A stretch of 64,000 bases of DNA, from positions 682,001 to 746,000 of the forward strand of contig NZ_SUME01000001.1 of the NCBI RefSeq assembly GCF_005048855.1, in the 5' to 3' direction. The translations under genes and the position numbers were made by a program. Source of the DNA: Sphingobacterium olei (lineage in GTDB: Bacteria; Bacteroidota; Bacteroidia; Sphingobacteriales; Sphingobacteriaceae). The first letter of the stretch is position 1. Every line of letters starts with the position of its first letter. The notes under the pieces were generated by a model that was not told the DNA's origin, made no database searches, and saw only the letters and a program-made list of their open reading frames with translations. This document shows positions 50,245 to 59,929 of this stretch, piece by piece.

Positions 50245-52032
50245 ATGAACAATATAATTAAATTATGCGGGTGTATCCTGCTTATGCTGAGCGTCATATC
50301 CTGTAACAAGGTTGAAGACATCGCCGCAGAAAACGCCACGCTATTGCCGGAGTATGCTCAGGGGGCAAAAGCTAGTGCGGGGCACAACAGGGTGAAATTG
50401 TCCTTTGCGTATAACAAAGACATACAGGAGTACAAAGTATACTGGAACAAAAGAGAACAATCCAAAACGATTGACCTCAGTAAGCCCTCGAGTGACTCGA
50501 TACATACCATCATTGAAGGTTTAACAGAAGGCAGCCATAAGTTTGAGATCGTAAGTTATGGGGCACAAGGCGACTCATCTACCGTGGTGGTAAGTGGCAA
50601 AGTGTATGGAACCACATACATCAGCACGCTAAAGAACCGTGAAGTCAAGAATATGACGTTTATGGCCGGAGAAGACGCGTATATAGATTGGGGAATTGCC
50701 GCAAAGGATGAGGTGGCCCTACATGTTACCTATACAGATACAGAAGGTAACACGCGTCTTGTCAAAATGAACAAACAAGACATTTACAGCCCATTACCGG
50801 ACTATAAAGAAAATACGTCCATCAAGTTTGTATCGCTACATGTGCCAGAGCCGGGCTCTATCGATACATTATTTCGTGAAGCCAATATCATTCCACAGAT
50901 TACAAAAGAAATACCCACATCAGTTTATACACGATACGTGGCACCGATCAGCAGAGGCACCGGAGATGGTGGGCGTGCTGTCAATGCAGCAGATTTCTTG
51001 GATGATGCTTTCTGGCAGGGTATACAAACTCTGCTGGCGCAAGGCTCTGTGACGGTAAAATTTGTCGTAGGCGACTATGCCCGAGCTTATTCAGAAAAGT
51101 CGTTCATTATCGACAAAATGGGAAATGCACAAAACAGGTTACTGTTGGAAGGCTCTGGCACAGGAACGGTCTTTACGGCTTTGACCGGAATGGGCAATAA
51201 AACGGTGATGATGCAGATTCGCGATACACAAAATATCGTGGTTAAGAATTTTAACTTTAAAGGTGATGGCAACGTGCAATATGTACTGCGGATCCTGGGA
51301 ACAGCTGGACGGCCCGGTCTTGCCAAAAACATTACGATTGAGGACTGTACATGGTCTGATATGCGCGGAGTCGTTTACGGTGCTACAGGTGCACATTATA
51401 CAGCAGAGCACGTGACCTACAGACGGTGTAAATTTTACCGCATAGGGATCAACCATGCCTCCCACATGATATACAATGCCTACGGTGCTACGCATGTCCG
51501 CATTGTCGACTCCCATTTGGAGGACTGCACGGGAGATTTTGTCCGGTTTAGGGACAAGTGTGATTATGGTGTTGTGAATAACACGACATTCTTTCGCAAC
51601 CTTAATTTTCCGACCAATGCCAACTTCCGGTTTATATCCATGCCTTTATTCAATGATGTTAATCCCGGCGACGAACACTTTGCAACGAATTATTCTTTTA
51701 CCTCCAATAGGTTTACTAACGCCCCTTATGCATTCACGTTTTACCACGACGGCTATTCACCCACAGGTTTCGATCATTTGCTGACCGCTGCCGAAGGTAC
51801 CACGATGACCTCTGGAACAGTGGCGGCTAAAAAAGCGTTGTTAAAAACAAACTTAGGTATCGACACAGACAAAGTACGCCTGCACGGCAATACGTATACC
51901 AATGTTACGGGTCGGTTGGCATTTGGCAGTGCAACAGCATACGGCGCGGTGTCTAGAGGATGGGAAGGTACAGTAAACATCACCAATCTGTTCAACGAAA
52001 ATAATGCAGTAGAATTCGCTTGGGAAAAATAG
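50245..52032 (+). CDS. DUF4998 plus parallel beta-helix lipoprotein
   Basis: A 595-residue lipoprotein from the ATG at 50245 (LLMLSVISCNKVED); the longer frame from 50197 runs through the hairpin and has no signal. The first 225 residues repeat the module of the previous gene (LLPEYAQGAKASAGHNRVKL, VYWNKREQSKTIDL, SPLPDYKENTSIKFVSLHVP). Residues about 235-595 show right-handed beta-helix rungs (NIVVKNFNFKGDGNVQYVLR, NITIEDCTWSDMRGVVYG, HVRIVDSHLEDCTGDFVRF), as in pectate lyases and DUF4957/5123 proteins. It could be a lyase or a binding protein; catalytic residues cannot be named. Confidence 0.85.
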   Translation: MNNIIKLCGCILLMLSVISCNKVEDIAAENATLLPEYAQGAKASAGHNRVKLSFAYNKDIQEYKVYWNKREQSKTIDLSKPSSDSIHTIIEGLTEGSHKFEIVSYGAQGDSSTVVVSGKVYGTTYISTLKNREVKNMTFMAGEDAYIDWGIAAKDEVALHVTYTDTEGNTRLVKMNKQDIYSPLPDYKENTSIKFVSLHVPEPGSIDTLFREANIIPQITKEIPTSVYTRYVAPISRGTGDGGRAVNAADFLDDAFWQGIQTLLAQGSVTVKFVVGDYARAYSEKSFIIDKMGNAQNRLLLEGSGTGTVFTALTGMGNKTVMMQIRDTQNIVVKNFNFKGDGNVQYVLRILGTAGRPGLAKNITIEDCTWSDMRGVVYGATGAHYTAEHVTYRRCKFYRIGINHASHMIYNAYGATHVRIVDSHLEDCTGDFVRFRDKCDYGVVNNTTFFRNLNFPTNANFRFISMPLFNDVNPGDEHFATNYSFTSNRFTNAPYAFTFYHDGYSPTGFDHLLTAAEGTTMTSGTVAAKKALLKTNLGIDTDKVRLHGNTYTNVTGRLAFGSATAYGAVSRGWEGTVNITNLFNENNAVEFAWEK

Positions 52033-52067
52033 ACAATTCGTCTCAATGAGATAAAAAAACAAAATAT

Positions 52068-53543
52068 ATGGTAACATTCATAAGAAAGGGTTTGCTCCTT
52101 TTCATCGTAGCATTATCGTTTGTAACGTGTGGCAAAGAGCAAATTCAAGAAGAGCTAGAGACCCTCTTGCCAGAATATGCAAAAGGGGCAACGATCAAAA
52201 CCGGTCAAAATCAGGTAAAGCTATCCTTCATGATTGCAGAAGGTATCTCTGCATGCGAGGTCTTCTGGAATAAACGACAAGAGTCAATCAAAATAGACAT
52301 CGGTACAGACAGGAATAAAACCATAGAGCAAGTCATAGAGCATCTGCCTGAGGGCAACTATACATTTGAGATCATTACCACCGATGAGCGGAACCTAACC
52401 TCGGGATTGGTGCTCAGCACCCAGGTATATGGGGAGAAGTACATCGAAACATTATCCAACCGGACCGTTAGAGAGCTGGGTTTTTTCTATAACGAAGAGC
52501 CTTACATAGATTGGGCAGCTTCCTCCACAACCGAAGTTGGTATCGATCTCTTCTATACCACGGTTGACAATGAAGAACGTAAAATCCGTATAGACAAAGC
52601 GGACAGAAAAAGCGTATTGCCAGACTACAAGCCCAATACGGCTATACAGTATCTCACACGATATCTTCCGGAGAAAGCCTCGCTGGATACATTTTCCAGC
52701 CGCACCGTGGTCATTCCCCCACCCACCTATTATGCCAGTTCGGTAGGGCGGATTATCAGTGGTTCTGGCATGGTCTCTCATGTCTACTCGCATTCGTTTA
52801 CAGCACTTAGCGAGTCTGTCAGCTACGCTTCTGTCCGTTTCGAAAACAGAAGTAAGCAGCCACTCAGCATCTATATTCTGCGAGCAGACCTAAAAGATCC
52901 TAAGGTAAAGATTTCGGCTCTTATGCCGAACAATCGAACCAATTTTGGATTACAGACGGTACGCGCTATGATAGAAGCTAGACACAACAGCGGAGAGACA
53001 ATCTTAGCGGGGACAAATGCCGATTTTTTTGACTGGGAGCCTGTATCAGGTGTGCCTTGGGGCCCGATTTTTGTCAATGGGAATGTGATCAAAAACACCG
53101 CTAAGAATCCAGGCATCACGTATTTCGCCATAAAAAAAGATGGCACGCCTTCCATTGGTGGATTTTCGTCTCTGCCCGTGGCCAACCATGCTGATATGCA
53201 AGATTTGGTCGGCGGGGGAGTGAGGTTGATCGCGCAAGGTAAGATGCTGCCTTTTCAAGACCTAGAAAAACATCCCAGAACAGTCGTAGGATACACAAAA
53301 GACCGTGTCGTATACATACTGGTTATCGATGGCAGACAAAGTAGTCATTCCGTCGGTATGACCTACAGTGAACTCGCTCAGATTATGTTCAGTATTGGCG
53401 TAGAGGAAGCCATCAATCTCGATGGAGGAGGTTCCAGTACCATGGTCGTCAAAAATAATAATGCCTTTGGCATTGTCAACAAACATTCCGATGCCAGTCC
53501 TAGAGCCGTAGCCAACGGCCTTGGGATAAGTCTCAAAAACTAG
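52068..53543 (+). CDS. DUF4998 plus phosphodiester glycosidase (NAGPA-like)
   Basis: A 491-residue lipoprotein (LLFIVALSFVTCGKEQ). The first 220 residues are the shared module (LLPEYAKGATIKTGQNQVKL, VFWNKRQESIKIDIG, SVLPDYKPNTAIQYLTRYLP, LDTFSS). The C-terminal 270 residues match the NAGPA/phosphodiester glycosidase family: ILAGTNADFFDWEPVSGVPW, RTVVGYTKDRVVYILVIDGR and the signature EAINLDGGGSSTMVVKN. Human NAGPA removes GlcNAc from GlcNAc-P-mannose; bacterial members cleave similar phosphodiester-linked sugars. In this PUL it would uncap or cut a phosphorylated glycan at the cell surface. Confidence 0.87.
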   Translation: MVTFIRKGLLLFIVALSFVTCGKEQIQEELETLLPEYAKGATIKTGQNQVKLSFMIAEGISACEVFWNKRQESIKIDIGTDRNKTIEQVIEHLPEGNYTFEIITTDERNLTSGLVLSTQVYGEKYIETLSNRTVRELGFFYNEEPYIDWAASSTTEVGIDLFYTTVDNEERKIRIDKADRKSVLPDYKPNTAIQYLTRYLPEKASLDTFSSRTVVIPPPTYYASSVGRIISGSGMVSHVYSHSFTALSESVSYASVRFENRSKQPLSIYILRADLKDPKVKISALMPNNRTNFGLQTVRAMIEARHNSGETILAGTNADFFDWEPVSGVPWGPIFVNGNVIKNTAKNPGITYFAIKKDGTPSIGGFSSLPVANHADMQDLVGGGVRLIAQGKMLPFQDLEKHPRTVVGYTKDRVVYILVIDGRQSSHSVGMTYSELAQIMFSIGVEEAINLDGGGSSTMVVKNNNAFGIVNKHSDASPRAVANGLGISLKN

Positions 53544-53548
53544 AAGAC

Positions 53549-53582
53549 AAGCCGGGCTAAATTCAACTAAGCCCAGCTTTTT
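53549..53582 (+). terminator. hairpin and T-run before GH20 gene
   Basis: AAGC-C-GGGCT pairs with AGCCC-A-GCTT (nine pairs, one mismatch) and is followed by TTTTT, 6 bp after the NAGPA-like gene and 20 bp before the GH20 start. It is a good intrinsic terminator or attenuator that would split the PUL into a surface part and a periplasmic enzyme part. Confidence 0.6.
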
Positions 53583-53602
53583 AAACACACATAAAAAAAT
53601 TA

Positions 53603-55888
53603 ATGAAACTTATTAAGATCTTGCTTTCGCTGGTTCTTATCTGCTCACTAGCTAAAGCGCAGACAGATCAACCAGCCCTTCGTATTATTCCCGCCCCCAA
53701 CCACATTATTGCTGCATCGGGCGAATTTCGTTTTACCCAAGATACCCGAATCTATGTAGAGGGTAAAAAGGACCAGAAGATAGACTTCCTCCTTACGCAT
53801 TTAATGAAACATTTGGGCTACGACGGCCCCATTAAATATGTAAAATCCTCCACCAAACTAAAGAATGCCATCATTCTACATACAACAAATGAAGGAGAGC
53901 TGCCTATGGAAGCTTACCAACTATCTGTAGATGCTCAGCGTGTCGTCATTCGAGGTCGTGATGCCGGCTTACTGTATGCTGTCCATACCTTTACCCAATT
54001 GCTTCCGCTAGAGCATACACAGTCTTTTGCTATACCAGCGGTACAGATCAACGACCAACCGAGGTTTGGCTACCGGGGATTGATGGTCGACGTCGCCCGA
54101 CACTTTCTCCCGTTTGAAGAGGTCAAAACGGTCATCGATCTGATGGCCGCTTATAAACTCAACCGGTTTCACTGGCACCTGACGGATGATCAGGGCTGGC
54201 GTATAGAGATCAAAAAATACCCTAAGCTCACCTCTGTAGGTGCATTCAGAAAAGACCAGGTCATTTTCGGCCGGCGAGAACTGCTGGACACCGTACCTTA
54301 CGGCGGCTTTTATACACAAGATCAAATTCGGGAAATTGTCCAATATGCGGCCGAAAGGTTCATCACCGTCATACCAGAAATCGATATACCGGCGCACTCC
54401 TATGCGGCGCTGCGTGCCTATCCCGAGTATAAGCTACCGCAGCCTGCCCAATCCGCAGATCCTTGGTCTTACAATATCATTTACGCCCCCACAGAGCAAA
54501 CTTTTAATTTTCTGGAAGATGTATTCACCGAGGTAGCCAGCCTATTCCCCGGGCCGTATATTCACATTGGAGGAGACGAAGCCAATAAAACACCTTGGCA
54601 AGAATCACCGATCACACAAAAACTCATGCAGGAGCACGATTTGAAAGACGTACACGGCCTGCAGAGTTATTTTATAAAAAGGATAGAGAAATTCCTGCAT
54701 ACAAAAGGCAAACGGATCATCGGATGGGATGAAATTTTAGAAGGCGGATTGGCGCCGGATGCCACACTGATGAGCTGGAGAAACGAGGAAGGCGGAATAG
54801 CTGGAGCCACTATGAATCACGATGTGATCATGGTCCCACAGACAAAAGGCCTGTATCTGGATTTTGCCCAAAGTAGATCCCCTCAGGAGCCTTACAATAT
54901 CGGCGGACATGCCCCCTTACATGCGGCCTATCACTATGACCCGATCCCACAAGAATTGCCTGCTGAAAAGCATCGATATATCCTCGGCGTGCAAGCCAAT
55001 GTCTGGACCGAGTGGATCGGCAGCCCCGCAAAATTGCAGTATATGCTTTTTCCAAGACTTTTTGCGTTGTCCGAAATCGGATGGACCAATCTTGACCGCA
55101 AAGACTATACGGCATTTTCAAACCACACCCTCCCTGTCCACTTGAGGAGACTAGAAAAAAGAGGTGTTAATTTTAGGGTTCCCGAAGCCTTCAGAGCGAT
55201 CGATACCGTGATGATCGGTGAGCGCTTTGTCTTCGAACTCCACAAACCCGTACCCGGATCAGAAATCTATTATACGGTAAATGGTCTGACACCTGGCGAC
55301 TTGGATTTTAAGTATACCCAGCCTATTTCTTTCTTTGTACCAGTCAATGAAAAAAGAGAGATCAAAACAATTGTGATCACAGAGAAAGGTCGGAGAAGTC
55401 TGGTGACGACAACAGTCTTCCACAATCGTCTTCCACTAGCGGCCAGTACCGTAACTCGTCCAGAGCAAGGTCTCCAGTACAAATTGTATAGCGGTGCCTT
55501 TGATACGGTCGATCAGTTGAAATCCAGTAAAGTTGTCGGGGAGGGTGTAGCCAAAAGCCTAAACCTGAAACCCTTCAAAGATAAGCACGACGTTTTTGGC
55601 GTGGTATATGATGGCTATCTCCATGTGGATACCGCTGGCGTGTACACCTTATCAGCGCTAGCAGATGACGGCATGAAACTGTTTATTGACAACGAGCTCG
55701 TCATCAACAATGATTTCAGACACGGTGCGATCGAGAGGAGTGGAGCAGTCCCTTTGGCCAAAGGTTTTCATAAAATAAGAATCGAATACTTTGACGCCGG
55801 TGAAGCCTATGTATTAAAAGTCTTTTCACAGTTGAACAATAATAAAAGACAGGAAATTGCCCTCGACAAGTTATATTTTAGTAGATAA
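53603..55888 (+). CDS. GH20 beta-N-acetylhexosaminidase with PA14-like C terminus
   Basis: A 761-residue exported enzyme (LLSLVLICSLAKAQ). GH20 domain 2 lies at about 25-150 and the catalytic barrel at about 155-500 with GYRGLMVDVARHFLP, LNRFHWHLTDDQGWRIEIK, and the catalytic Asp-Glu pair in HIGGDEANK near residue 324. A chitobiase-like beta-sandwich follows (about 525-610), and a PA14-like domain at the end (VYDGYLHVDTAGVYTLSALA, DDGMKLFIDNELVINN). It removes terminal GlcNAc or GalNAc from oligosaccharides in the periplasm by substrate-assisted catalysis. Confidence 0.93.
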   Translation: MKLIKILLSLVLICSLAKAQTDQPALRIIPAPNHIIAASGEFRFTQDTRIYVEGKKDQKIDFLLTHLMKHLGYDGPIKYVKSSTKLKNAIILHTTNEGELPMEAYQLSVDAQRVVIRGRDAGLLYAVHTFTQLLPLEHTQSFAIPAVQINDQPRFGYRGLMVDVARHFLPFEEVKTVIDLMAAYKLNRFHWHLTDDQGWRIEIKKYPKLTSVGAFRKDQVIFGRRELLDTVPYGGFYTQDQIREIVQYAAERFITVIPEIDIPAHSYAALRAYPEYKLPQPAQSADPWSYNIIYAPTEQTFNFLEDVFTEVASLFPGPYIHIGGDEANKTPWQESPITQKLMQEHDLKDVHGLQSYFIKRIEKFLHTKGKRIIGWDEILEGGLAPDATLMSWRNEEGGIAGATMNHDVIMVPQTKGLYLDFAQSRSPQEPYNIGGHAPLHAAYHYDPIPQELPAEKHRYILGVQANVWTEWIGSPAKLQYMLFPRLFALSEIGWTNLDRKDYTAFSNHTLPVHLRRLEKRGVNFRVPEAFRAIDTVMIGERFVFELHKPVPGSEIYYTVNGLTPGDLDFKYTQPISFFVPVNEKREIKTIVITEKGRRSLVTTTVFHNRLPLAASTVTRPEQGLQYKLYSGAFDTVDQLKSSKVVGEGVAKSLNLKPFKDKHDVFGVVYDGYLHVDTAGVYTLSALADDGMKLFIDNELVINNDFRHGAIERSGAVPLAKGFHKIRIEYFDAGEAYVLKVFSQLNNNKRQEIALDKLYFSR

Positions 55889-55904
55889 ATTTTAAGACAG
55901 TTTA

Positions 55905-58682
55905 ATGAACCTATTTTTTAAAGTCACGGCCGTATTGCTTCTGGCCACAGCGAGTCTGTTTTCCGCTTCAGCAGAATCACAAAAAACCGCTTTAACGCTA
56001 CAACCGGGCATCCTCAGCTGCGAGTATATCTCGAATCCACTAGGACTTGAAACCGCTACGCCGCGCTTTAGTTGGACACTGGCAGCATCTGCAAGAAATC
56101 AAATGCAGCAAGCCTATGAGATTCTGGTGAGCGACAATTTGAAGGATGCACAATCGGGCAAAGGCAACATGTGGCAACCGGGCAAAATTAACTCGGATCA
56201 AAGTCTTCATGTCACCTATGCAGGAAAGCCACTGAAATCATTTAAGCGCTATTACTGGCGGATCAGAGTTTACAATCAGGATGGCATATCTTCTCCCTGG
56301 AGTAAGCCGGTCTGGTTTGAAACCGCGATGCTGAACCCGGGCGATTGGACAGCACAATGGATCGGAGATGGAAGCCCACAGTTTGAAAAGGATGAGGATT
56401 TTTACCAAGAAGATCCGTCACCCCTGTTCAGGAAGCAATTCCGGGCGAGTAAAAAGCCGGCCTCTGCACGTTTGTACATCAGCGGGCATGGTTATTATGA
56501 AGCCTATATCAATGGGGAGAAAGTGGGCGATCATGTGCTCGATCCGGGCTGGACTTCTAGAGGAAAGCAAGCATTATATAGTGTATACGATGTCACCCCG
56601 CTCATCCGCAAAGGAAACAATACTACGGGCGTTATGCTAGGCAATGGGTTTTACAATCCACTGCCGTTGCGGCTCTTTGGCGCACACGACATCCGGCGGG
56701 CACAAGAAACCGGCAGACCATGTTTAAAGGCCGAAATTCACATCACCTATACAGATGGCACCACAGAAAAGATCATCACCGATGAAAGCTGGATGACAGC
56801 ACCGGGACCGATCATCCGCAACAGTGTCTATCTCGGGGAACATTATGATGCGACCAAAGAAGTCGCCAACTGGAATACCAACAGTCCGGCACAAACACTT
56901 GCCGGCTGGAAAAAAGCCGTCTTGACTACAGGCCCAACAGGCAAGCTATCGGTTCAGATGCAACCTCCCGTCAGAATAACAAAAGTACTGCAACCCATAG
57001 GCGTCAAAGAAGTAAAACCCGGAACCTTTGTTTTCGATATGGGACAGAATTTTGCAGGTGTCGCGCGAATCAAGGTGCAGGGTCCTGCAGGAAAACAGAT
57101 CACCCTGAAGTATGGGGAAGACGTATACAAAGACGGTTCGCTGAATTTTATGACGGCCGTCACCGGACAAATAAAACGAGGCAATGGAGGTCCCGGTGCA
57201 CCGCAGATCGCCTGGCAGGAGGACAGCTACATCCTTAAAGGTTCAGGGGTAGAAATATGGTCGCCACGCTTTACATTTCACAGCTTCCGTTATGTAGAGG
57301 TTACCGGCTGGCCGGGTACACCTACGCTAGATGCTATAGAAGGGTTGAGGATGAATGCAGATCTCGAGCAAAATGGAACATTTAGCTGTTCTAATCCGTT
57401 GTTTAATAAAATCAACGACATTGCCCAGTGGACGTTTTTGAGCAATGTGTTCAGCGTACAGTCCGATTGCCCTGCCCGCGAAAAGCTGGGCTACGGAGGC
57501 GATATCGTGGGTACGGCCGAAACCTTTATCTATAACTACGATATGGCAAATTTCTATAAAAAAGCCATACAGGATTTTAGGAATGATCAGCGTGCCAATG
57601 GTGGTTTTACAGAGACGGCGCCCTATGTAGGGATAGCCGATCACGGTCAGGGTGGTGGAACAGGTCCTTTGGGATGGCAACTCGCTTATCCATTTATGTT
57701 GAAGCAGCTCTACGATTTTTACGGCGACAGGCAAGTGATTGAAGAGGGATATCCCGCCTTCCGCAGTCAGATGGATTTTTTGAAAACCCAGACCACGGAC
57801 TATCTTTTTTATAAAGACATCGGCGACCACGAAGCACTCGGTCCGAAACCCGATGCCCTAACTGCCGCTTTGTTCTATTACCATCACGCCATATTGATTG
57901 CCGAATTTGCCGAAATATTGGGCAAATCCAGCGATGCGGCAGATTATAAAAAGCTCGCTGAAACAATTAAGGCAGCTGTCAATCAAAAGTATGCCGCGGA
58001 TACGACCGGAAAATACGATAACGGCACACAGTCTGCCCAAATCTTTGCGCTCTATTACGATATGCCTGACACAAAACAGCAACCGAAAGTTTTTACGAAG
58101 CTCGAAGAAGCATTTGCTGCCAAGGACTGGCATCTATCGACAGGAATTTTTGCAACCAAAATGATGTTTGATGTGCTCAGAAGGCAAGATCAAAATGAAA
58201 TGGCCTACCGTATTGCCAATCAGCGCGGCTTTCCGGGATGGGGACATATGGTCGCAAACGGCGCTACCACCCTCTGGGAAACATGGGCCTATTCAGACAA
58301 TACCTATTCTCAGAATCACCCCATGTTTGGATCCATTGTTGAGTGGTACTACCGTTCTTTATTGGGCATAAATTCTGCTGGGGCAGCGTTTCAAAAGATC
58401 ATCATCAAGCCACAGCCCGCAGGAGATCTCACCTGGGCAAAAGGAAGTTACCAATCGGTTCGCGGCGACATTAGCAGCAGCTGGCAAATTGAAGACAACG
58501 GTTTCAAACTAGACGTACAGATCCCGGCGAACTGCCGTGCCGAAATATGGCTACCTCTCGAGGGAAAAGGCTTTTCTTCCAAAGGTAAAAAGCTTGAAAG
58601 AGTCAATAAAGACATCACATTCCTCCGGAAAGAACCAGGCTATGCGGTATACGAAGTCGGATCAGGGGAGTACAGTTTCTAA
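55905..58682 (+). CDS. GH78 alpha-L-rhamnosidase
   Basis: A 925-residue exported enzyme (VTAVLLLATASLFSASA). N-terminal beta-sandwich domains (about 25-155 with PRFSWTLAASARNQMQQAYE, and 175-330 with RLYISGHGYYEAYINGEKVG) precede the (alpha/alpha)6 catalytic domain at about 470-830. The GH78 active-site segment is SDCPAREKLGYGGDIVGTAE, and the catalytic region contains ANGATTLWETWAYS. GH78 enzymes invert configuration when they release alpha-linked L-rhamnose. Located right after GH20, with a 16-bp gap, it should be co-transcribed. Confidence 0.93.
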   Translation: MNLFFKVTAVLLLATASLFSASAESQKTALTLQPGILSCEYISNPLGLETATPRFSWTLAASARNQMQQAYEILVSDNLKDAQSGKGNMWQPGKINSDQSLHVTYAGKPLKSFKRYYWRIRVYNQDGISSPWSKPVWFETAMLNPGDWTAQWIGDGSPQFEKDEDFYQEDPSPLFRKQFRASKKPASARLYISGHGYYEAYINGEKVGDHVLDPGWTSRGKQALYSVYDVTPLIRKGNNTTGVMLGNGFYNPLPLRLFGAHDIRRAQETGRPCLKAEIHITYTDGTTEKIITDESWMTAPGPIIRNSVYLGEHYDATKEVANWNTNSPAQTLAGWKKAVLTTGPTGKLSVQMQPPVRITKVLQPIGVKEVKPGTFVFDMGQNFAGVARIKVQGPAGKQITLKYGEDVYKDGSLNFMTAVTGQIKRGNGGPGAPQIAWQEDSYILKGSGVEIWSPRFTFHSFRYVEVTGWPGTPTLDAIEGLRMNADLEQNGTFSCSNPLFNKINDIAQWTFLSNVFSVQSDCPAREKLGYGGDIVGTAETFIYNYDMANFYKKAIQDFRNDQRANGGFTETAPYVGIADHGQGGGTGPLGWQLAYPFMLKQLYDFYGDRQVIEEGYPAFRSQMDFLKTQTTDYLFYKDIGDHEALGPKPDALTAALFYYHHAILIAEFAEILGKSSDAADYKKLAETIKAAVNQKYAADTTGKYDNGTQSAQIFALYYDMPDTKQQPKVFTKLEEAFAAKDWHLSTGIFATKMMFDVLRRQDQNEMAYRIANQRGFPGWGHMVANGATTLWETWAYSDNTYSQNHPMFGSIVEWYYRSLLGINSAGAAFQKIIIKPQPAGDLTWAKGSYQSVRGDISSSWQIEDNGFKLDVQIPANCRAEIWLPLEGKGFSSKGKKLERVNKDITFLRKEPGYAVYEVGSGEYSF

Positions 58683-58705
58683 AATTTAATCCTATATTTA
58701 GTATT

Positions 58706-59569
58706 ATGCCAAAAGTATCAACCTATATCATGACACTGTTGCTCCTAATCGGATCCAGCAGTGTCTTTAGCCAAGAGGAAATGCCCCTGTATGCGGGGAA
58801 AGTCCCCAATGCGAAAAATGTCGAACAAAGCGCGCCAACCCTAACTGCTTTTTTACCCCCTCCAGGCACATCAAACGGTATCGCTGTGATCGTCTGTCCC
58901 GGTGGGGGGTATCAGGGTCTGGTAAGCGACAGGGAAGGAACGGATGTAGCGAAGGCTTACAACGCAGCAGGTATTACCGCATTTGTCTTGAAATACCGTC
59001 TACCAGACAGCAAGACGATGATTGACAAGTGGAAGGGACCACTGCAAGACGCACAGCAAGCCATTAAGACCGTTCGGGAAAATGCAGAAAAATGGGGAAT
59101 CGATCCGAGTAAAATTGGCATCATGGGCTTTTCTGCAGGAGGTCACCTCGCCTCTACTACAGGTACACACTTTGACCAGTCCTATATAGAAAATAAAAAG
59201 AACACCAGCCTGCGTCCGAACTTTATGGTATTGGTCTATCCTGTGATTAGTTTTAAAGACGGGATCACGCATGTTGGGTCAAGAAATAGCCTAATCGGGC
59301 CCGAGAGTGCCGCGGATTATAAAAAGCACCTAGAGCAGTTTTCCAATGAAGGCCGCGTAACGCCACACACCCCTCCGACATTCTTGACACATGCGGCCGA
59401 TGACAGCCTCGTACCGGTATCCAATGCGACCTTATTTTATGAGGCCCTAAGAAAGAATGGTGTACCAGCCGACCTACACCTTTACAGTAGAGGGGAACAT
59501 GGTTATCTTAGCTATCCAGCTTTTAAGGATTGGTTCGCGATTTGTTTAGCCTGGGTCAGTCAGCAATAA
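58706..59569 (+). CDS. alpha/beta hydrolase, acetyl-esterase-like
   Basis: A 287-residue exported hydrolase (YIMTLLLLIGSSSVFSQ). The oxyanion region VIVCPGGGYQGLV, nucleophile GFSAGGHLAST, acid AADDSLVP and base GEHGYL form a full catalytic triad of the BD-FAE/acetyl-xylan-esterase type. It likely removes acetyl or other acyl groups from the glycan before the hydrolases act. It is the last PUL gene, 23 bp after the rhamnosidase. Confidence 0.9.
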   Translation: MPKVSTYIMTLLLLIGSSSVFSQEEMPLYAGKVPNAKNVEQSAPTLTAFLPPPGTSNGIAVIVCPGGGYQGLVSDREGTDVAKAYNAAGITAFVLKYRLPDSKTMIDKWKGPLQDAQQAIKTVRENAEKWGIDPSKIGIMGFSAGGHLASTTGTHFDQSYIENKKNTSLRPNFMVLVYPVISFKDGITHVGSRNSLIGPESAADYKKHLEQFSNEGRVTPHTPPTFLTHAADDSLVPVSNATLFYEALRKNGVPADLHLYSRGEHGYLSYPAFKDWFAICLAWVSQQ

Positions 59570-59595
59570 TTACTTGTTGATGAACTTTTGGAACG

Positions 59596-59766
59596 GTGAA
59601 TGTCTCAACGGAGTCACTCAACGATAAGCTCTTTAATAAAGATGGTGATTACGTATCCTCGAAAGCTCAATTCATTGATGAATATATTTTTTTCTATGTA
59701 GAGAATGATGTTATTCATATGCAGGATGAGGATTTGAAAGCATATCTGGAAAAATCCGTTATGTAA
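59596..59766 (+). CDS. possible 56-codon remnant protein
   Basis: A frame from GTG at 59596 reads VNVSTESLNDKLFNKDGDYV and ends with DLKAYLEKSVM. The acidic, regular composition looks coding, but there is no ATG and no recognised homologue. It may be the tail of a lost gene. The rest of 59570-59929 holds only repeat copy E. Confidence 0.3.
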   Translation: MNVSTESLNDKLFNKDGDYVSSKAQFIDEYIFFYVENDVIHMQDEDLKAYLEKSVM

Positions 59767-59783
59767 TAACAACGTAGTTTAAC

Positions 59784-59895
59784 TAAAAAAATCCTGAAGC
59801 GGGGAGCTTCAGGATTTTTAACCTAACCAATTATTAACCTAAATTATGAATTAATTATATTGCAAACAGTTTGCCAAACTTTTTAATATCATACT
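59784..59895 (-). repeat. terminator-tail repeat, copy E (type I)
   Basis: Hairpin 59789-59817 with loop GGGGA, tail TAACCAATTATTAACC, then the type I block (GCAAACAGTTTGCCAAAC), closely similar to copy A. It lies 35 bp after the stop of the minus-strand gene at 59930 and provides its terminator. Confidence 0.8.
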
Positions 59896-59929
59896 TTTGT
59901 TACGTTACTACCTCGTCTCCATGAATAGT

